Below the pieces are notes generated by a model. It made no database searches. It saw nothing but the letters and a program-made list of their open reading frames with translations, and was not told where the DNA came from. DNA of 64,000 nucleotides from Arctopsyche grandis (lineage: Eukaryota; Arthropoda; Insecta; Trichoptera; Hydropsychidae). Below, one piece after another: positions 60,398-64,000 of this stretch; position 1 is the stretch's first letter; each line of letters opens with the position of its first letter. The translations under genes and the position numbers were made by a program. The stretch lies in contig NC_135361.1 in the NCBI RefSeq assembly GCF_051622035.1, forward strand, positions 28,141,205-28,205,204. The letters are read 5' to 3'.

Positions 60398-61192
60398 ATA
60401 AGATATGCTGATGACACGGCACTAGTCGCTGAAAATTTAGCAGACCTGCAAAGATCTCTAGACCGTGTACATCAAGAAAGCAATCGAAGAGGTCTGCGCA
60501 TAAATCTAAAGAAGACAAAATTTATGATAGTAGATAGAATGCAAACAGACACCGGGAATCTAACCTTGGATGGAGAGGTGATAGAAAGAGTAAAAAGATT
60601 CAAATACCTGGGTACCTGGCTGAATGAAGAGATGGACCCAGATGAATATTTAAGAATCCGCATCGAGATGGCTAGAACAGCATTTGTAAAAATGAAGGCG
60701 GCGCTTACAAACAAGCATCTCAATCTTGATACGCGGTTGAGATTCGCGAAGAGCTACGTCTGGACAGTATTACTACACGGATGTGAGACGTGGACTCTGA
60801 AAACCAAGATGATCAGCCGCATTGAAGTTTTTGAGATGTGGGTCTATAGGCGTATGCTGAAGATTCCGTGGTCCAAAAAGATATCAAACGAAGCTGTCCT
60901 CGGCATGATGGGGAGAGGCAGTTAACTTGTTTCTGTCATCAAGCGGAGAAAGATGGAGTACCTCGGACACATGATACGGGGTCCAAAATACGAATTTCTC
61001 CGTTTGATAACCATTGGGAAAATAGAAGGAAAAAAATGGATTGGCAGGAAAAAGTTATCTTGGCTTCGAAACATGCGCATGTGGACCGATATGAGCGCCG
61101 AAGAACTATTCCGAGCCGCTGAAGACCGATGCGGATATATTCAAATAATCGACGAGGTGGTCGCCAACGTCCGGATGCGGACAAGGCATTAA
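60398..61192 (+). pseudogene. RTE-like LINE, C-terminal half of the reverse transcriptase
   Basis: The frame runs from RYADDTALVAENLADL (catalytic YADD at 60404-60415) through LRINLKKTKFMIVDR, RFKYLGTWLNEE, VLLHGCETWTLKTKM and MWVYRRMLKIPW to a TAA at 60923-60925. The same frame then continues as VIKRRKMEYLGHMIRGPKYE, GKIEGKKWIGRKKLSWLRN and EELFRAAEDRC to a natural stop at 61190-61192. So one nonsense codon splits an otherwise open 260-codon segment. The motifs CETW, KRRKMEYLGH and GRKKLSWL fit the RTE clade. Endonuclease and the N-terminal RT are lost by 5' truncation. It abuts the TIR element at 59965-60352. Non-functional but fairly young. Confidence 0.92.
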
Positions 61193-62069
61193 CAAGAAGA
61201 ATATCTAGATTGTGTAATTTGTTTGGATATGTATGTACAATGTCTTGGGTCGCATATATAGGTATATGAAAATAGTTTTGTTTGCTCTCATGTACGAGTA
61301 TAAACCAGTCAATTCGAAGATTTTCCTACAGATCACGGAAGATCCAAGGGTGTGTTAGTTGCGTCGCCAAATCACAACTATTTAATACCCAGAGGAAATC
61401 TAAAGTCCGACGAGCCACTATCTATTAAGATATCATGCACAGATCCGCTCTTTCACGCTCGAACGGGCCATTTAGCATAATACCACTCATTTCACTCAAG
61501 AGTCGATACGGACGACCTGGATGCTGGCGATCGGGGATCTCAACACTAGAGAGTCGCAAGTCGGCTAATGACAGAGCTCGGTCCAGGTCCCAGGCACCTG
61601 AGGTCTCCGTTAAGACCCAACAAATTAGATATTATTACCGGAGCCGGTGAGAAACCGAGGGACAAACGGCACGAGTGGCTCATGTCGTTTTCCCTTTTGT
61701 CAGACACGAGAACAATATCGCTAATTGTGAAAATTTGCTCGTTCTCTTGTCTGTGATTTCGCATTGTGCCCCAGAAGTTGGAGGCGCTCTGAGATGGTGT
61801 GTAGGTTCGTCTTTTCAAATATGTGTATGTATGTACATATATTCATTTGGAACTGTAGTTGGAATTTTATTCAAAATAAAATTTTAGTGTGTCAGTATGT
61901 TACACAATGGTGAATTGTACTTCAGTTAACTGCCTTTAAATTGTAAGCTTAGTTTAAGTCTTTATCTATGTTCGTACTTTATACGACTTATTTTATGTCT
62001 TTATCTATGTACGTAGTAATAATAAATGGAGTTTTGTGATTATGCGAAAATTTGAACTGAAGATTTTGA
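61193..62069. other. Non-coding DNA
   Basis: The first part may be LINE 3'UTR. Open frames at 61435-61820 overlap on both strands and show no domain. Confidence 0.35.
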
Positions 62070-62920
62070 CTGATTCGAATTCGGAATCGATCACTGATCA
62101 CGTTTGTGTGTGTCTGTGTATTTCGGGGATTTTTTGAACACCGTTAGTCCTATCGAACTGAGACTTATACATAGGTGTCCTCTTTTGTTTAAGTTTATGG
62201 ATTCAATTATCTCCCAAACCGCTCAATGGAGCAGACAATTTTCACATGTAATAGAAATTATAAATTTTATACACTAATATTTTAAAAATATTTACACCTC
62301 AACCGGAAGTAGTACTTTTACTCTAGAGAATTGAGGTTTTTATGTTTTTATCAGAACCCTTTCGGTTTATTGAGCTGAAATTTCATATCTAGAAGATTAA
62401 GCTTAATAATTAATTATATATAAAATTAGGTGAACATCCGTCAACTGGAAGTGGCTTGTTGGATTTTCTTCCACTATTTTTTTCGACCCCTAAATATGGT
62501 TGCTTTTCACAAGAAAATTTATGTATTATCCTTGTATCAATGTGATGAAAATAAAAAAATAATCATCATATTTAATAAACCGGAAGTAGGATTTTTTCCT
62601 TTCAGAGCACTCAAAAATGTTTTGATTTTTTCCAAACCGCTGAAGTATCAAGCTTAAAATTTATAGTTGTTTTCTTTGTGATAAGGTTTTCATAAGGTGT
62701 TGTGATAAGATTTTGTGTTAATGCTTTGATAAGGAGTTGATAAGGAGTTGATAAGGAGTTGATAAGGAGTTGATAAGGTTTTGTCTACAATTCTTAATTT
62801 TTTTTTTGAGCCTTTATATTATTTCTATTTTACTGATAATTTATCTTTATAATATTGATAGTAATTTTTATGTTATTTAAAAATTAAATTTTTAACAAAA
62901 TCCGACATCCGGAAGTTTTG
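62070..62920 (+). repeat. Dispersed repeat with CCGGAAGT motifs, second copy
   Basis: ACCGGAAGT near 62300 and 62578, a variant ACTGGAAGT near 62441 and ATCCGGAAGT near 62905, spaced 136-141 bp where consecutive. TCCACTATTTTTTTCGAC and TCCTTGTATCAATGTGAT recur as in 39910-40030. It carries an 11-bp tandem expansion at 62726-62780. Confidence 0.75.
62726..62780 (+). repeat. 11-bp tandem repeat
   Basis: TTGATAAGGAG starts at 62726, 62737, 62748, 62759 and 62770. The homologous spot at 40153 has a single GTTGATAAGG. Confidence 0.92.
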
Positions 62921-64000
62921 TCTTTGATGTCTTTTCGAATTTTGTTATTTATTTCACAAATACATAGATAAAGTCATGTGTTGATCACATCCGAATTTTT
63001 TTTAATGTTTGATATGTCAACGGTTGGTTTTTTAATGGTATTGATATGTGACTTCAAATCAAATTTAAAACTTCAAATTTTTTTGTAGGACATTTTGGAA
63101 TGTAGTCGCGGAATTCTGAATATTTCCGTTGTGTGGATTATGAACTATGATGTGGAAATGTTTTTTAATTTTTGGTAGTGGTAAAGTCGTGTTTGTTTAC
63201 ATAGTTAAAACGTTCAATTTTCACACGACGTACAATTAGCGTTTCGGTCGTGCAATTTGGAAGTTTTGCTTTTTGCCGCACAACGCGCTAAAATATTCTT
63301 ATTTTTATTTTATTTTTTTAATTTTGTATGTCAACAGATTCCGACACGAGCAGACTCGGTTTTGTTTCTAGTTTTGAAAACGAATTTTTTTGGTGTCGAA
63401 ATCGTCTGCGTTCGTTCGCACGTGGCGAATTCTCTCATTTAAAAGTTTAATGTTGACATTGAATTTAAATATGAAAATAAATATGTTAATTCTAAATATT
63501 TATTTTTTTGAAAACTTAAAGTTGTTTGCGATTCGCTCCGAAGGGTGACCACTCGACTTCACATACTGTACTAAATCGTCTTATATTTGAATTGGGTCAC
63601 ACCTTTGATTATACATATATCCAATCTCAACAGTTACCGTTCATATGGTAACCGAAGACTGTTGCCGATATTACATTAAGCGTAATGTAATCGAGTGGAA
63701 TGGTATGATTTGAACGGTGAACGGATTATTCCGCACAGGAGGATTGCACAAATAAGTATCACCTGTGGTTTTCCATTATTTTTTGTCGTTTGATTGCTAT
63801 TGGTTTTTTTTATTAGATAAACTACATGCTAGCTAGTTATTTTTAGAATTTCAGTAAACCAATAAAAACAATGTGTAAAATAAATGTCTGTTTTTTTGAT
63901 TTTTAAAACTCGCTAGATAATTAGTTACAAGTATTTTATAGCAAAATAATCACAATCAATAGAAAAAATATCTGATTGTTGATTTCAATACTCATGTTTG
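62921..64000. other. Non-coding DNA
   Basis: No gene recognised. Two small hairpins, GTTACC/GGTAAC around GTTCAT (about 63634) and ATTACATTA/GTAATGTAAT (about 63670), sit close together and could mark a degraded palindromic element. 63230-63440 is less AT-rich. Confidence 0.35.

Noticed and set aside
61435..61887. Overlapping frames on both strands
   Set aside because: Mutual shadows with no domain signature or splice-consistent extension.

Overview
The window is an AT-rich, intron-bearing, transposon-packed piece of a eukaryotic nuclear genome, almost certainly an insect. The evidence is two split genes with GT-AG introns and animal-type proteins (the AAA+ ATPase ATAD1 and a PH-domain adaptor resembling insect Dok), plus insect-type mobile DNA: piggyBac, RTE-like and other non-LTR elements, Helitrons, hAT and PIF/Harbinger MITEs, and tRNA-derived SINEs. 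The order is not resolved. There are no operons, CRISPR arrays or bacterial features. Many open frames over AT-rich DNA and TATATA tracts have no coding support.

Layout. 1-2448 is an A+C-rich, G-poor block of minisatellites with a TATA box, a poly(A) signal and three LTR-like termini, read as a rearranged LTR-retrotransposon remnant. It abuts a broken piggyBac transposase (2449-3732, minus). 5691-9913 (minus) holds a complete six-exon ATAD1 gene; intron 2 carries a TIR element with an 8-bp target duplication and intron 1 a solo LTR. 10290-11085 is a non-LTR retrotransposon 3' end. 11978-13620 is a nest of Helitrons and retroposons. At 14530 a second gene starts (plus strand, PH domain, probably Dok); exons 1 and 2 lie at 14530-14625 and 15864-15909, and the rest is downstream, so much of the window may be its intron.

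16-64 kb is intronic or intergenic DNA filled with repeats: a 38-bp satellite with higher-order structure (19.6-21.2 kb), a 135-bp tandem array (24.7-25.3 kb), several MITEs with readable target duplications, at least seven SINE copies with different tRNA-like heads on one body, LINE relics (32.9, 49.8 and 60.4 kb), two copies of a repeat with recurrent CCGGAAGT motifs (39.9 and 62.3 kb), a second solo LTR (57.9 kb), and long TATATA tracts.

Only two host genes are supported. ATAD1 extracts mislocalised tail-anchored proteins from mitochondrial and peroxisomal membranes; Dok-type adaptors act below receptor tyrosine kinases. Nothing links them beyond proximity. The main interest is the mobile DNA: nested insertions with paralogous empty sites, a foldback-like element built of head-to-head 21-bp repeats, and retroposon 3' hairpins whose stems differ but stay paired. 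Homologies were judged by reading; no database search was run.
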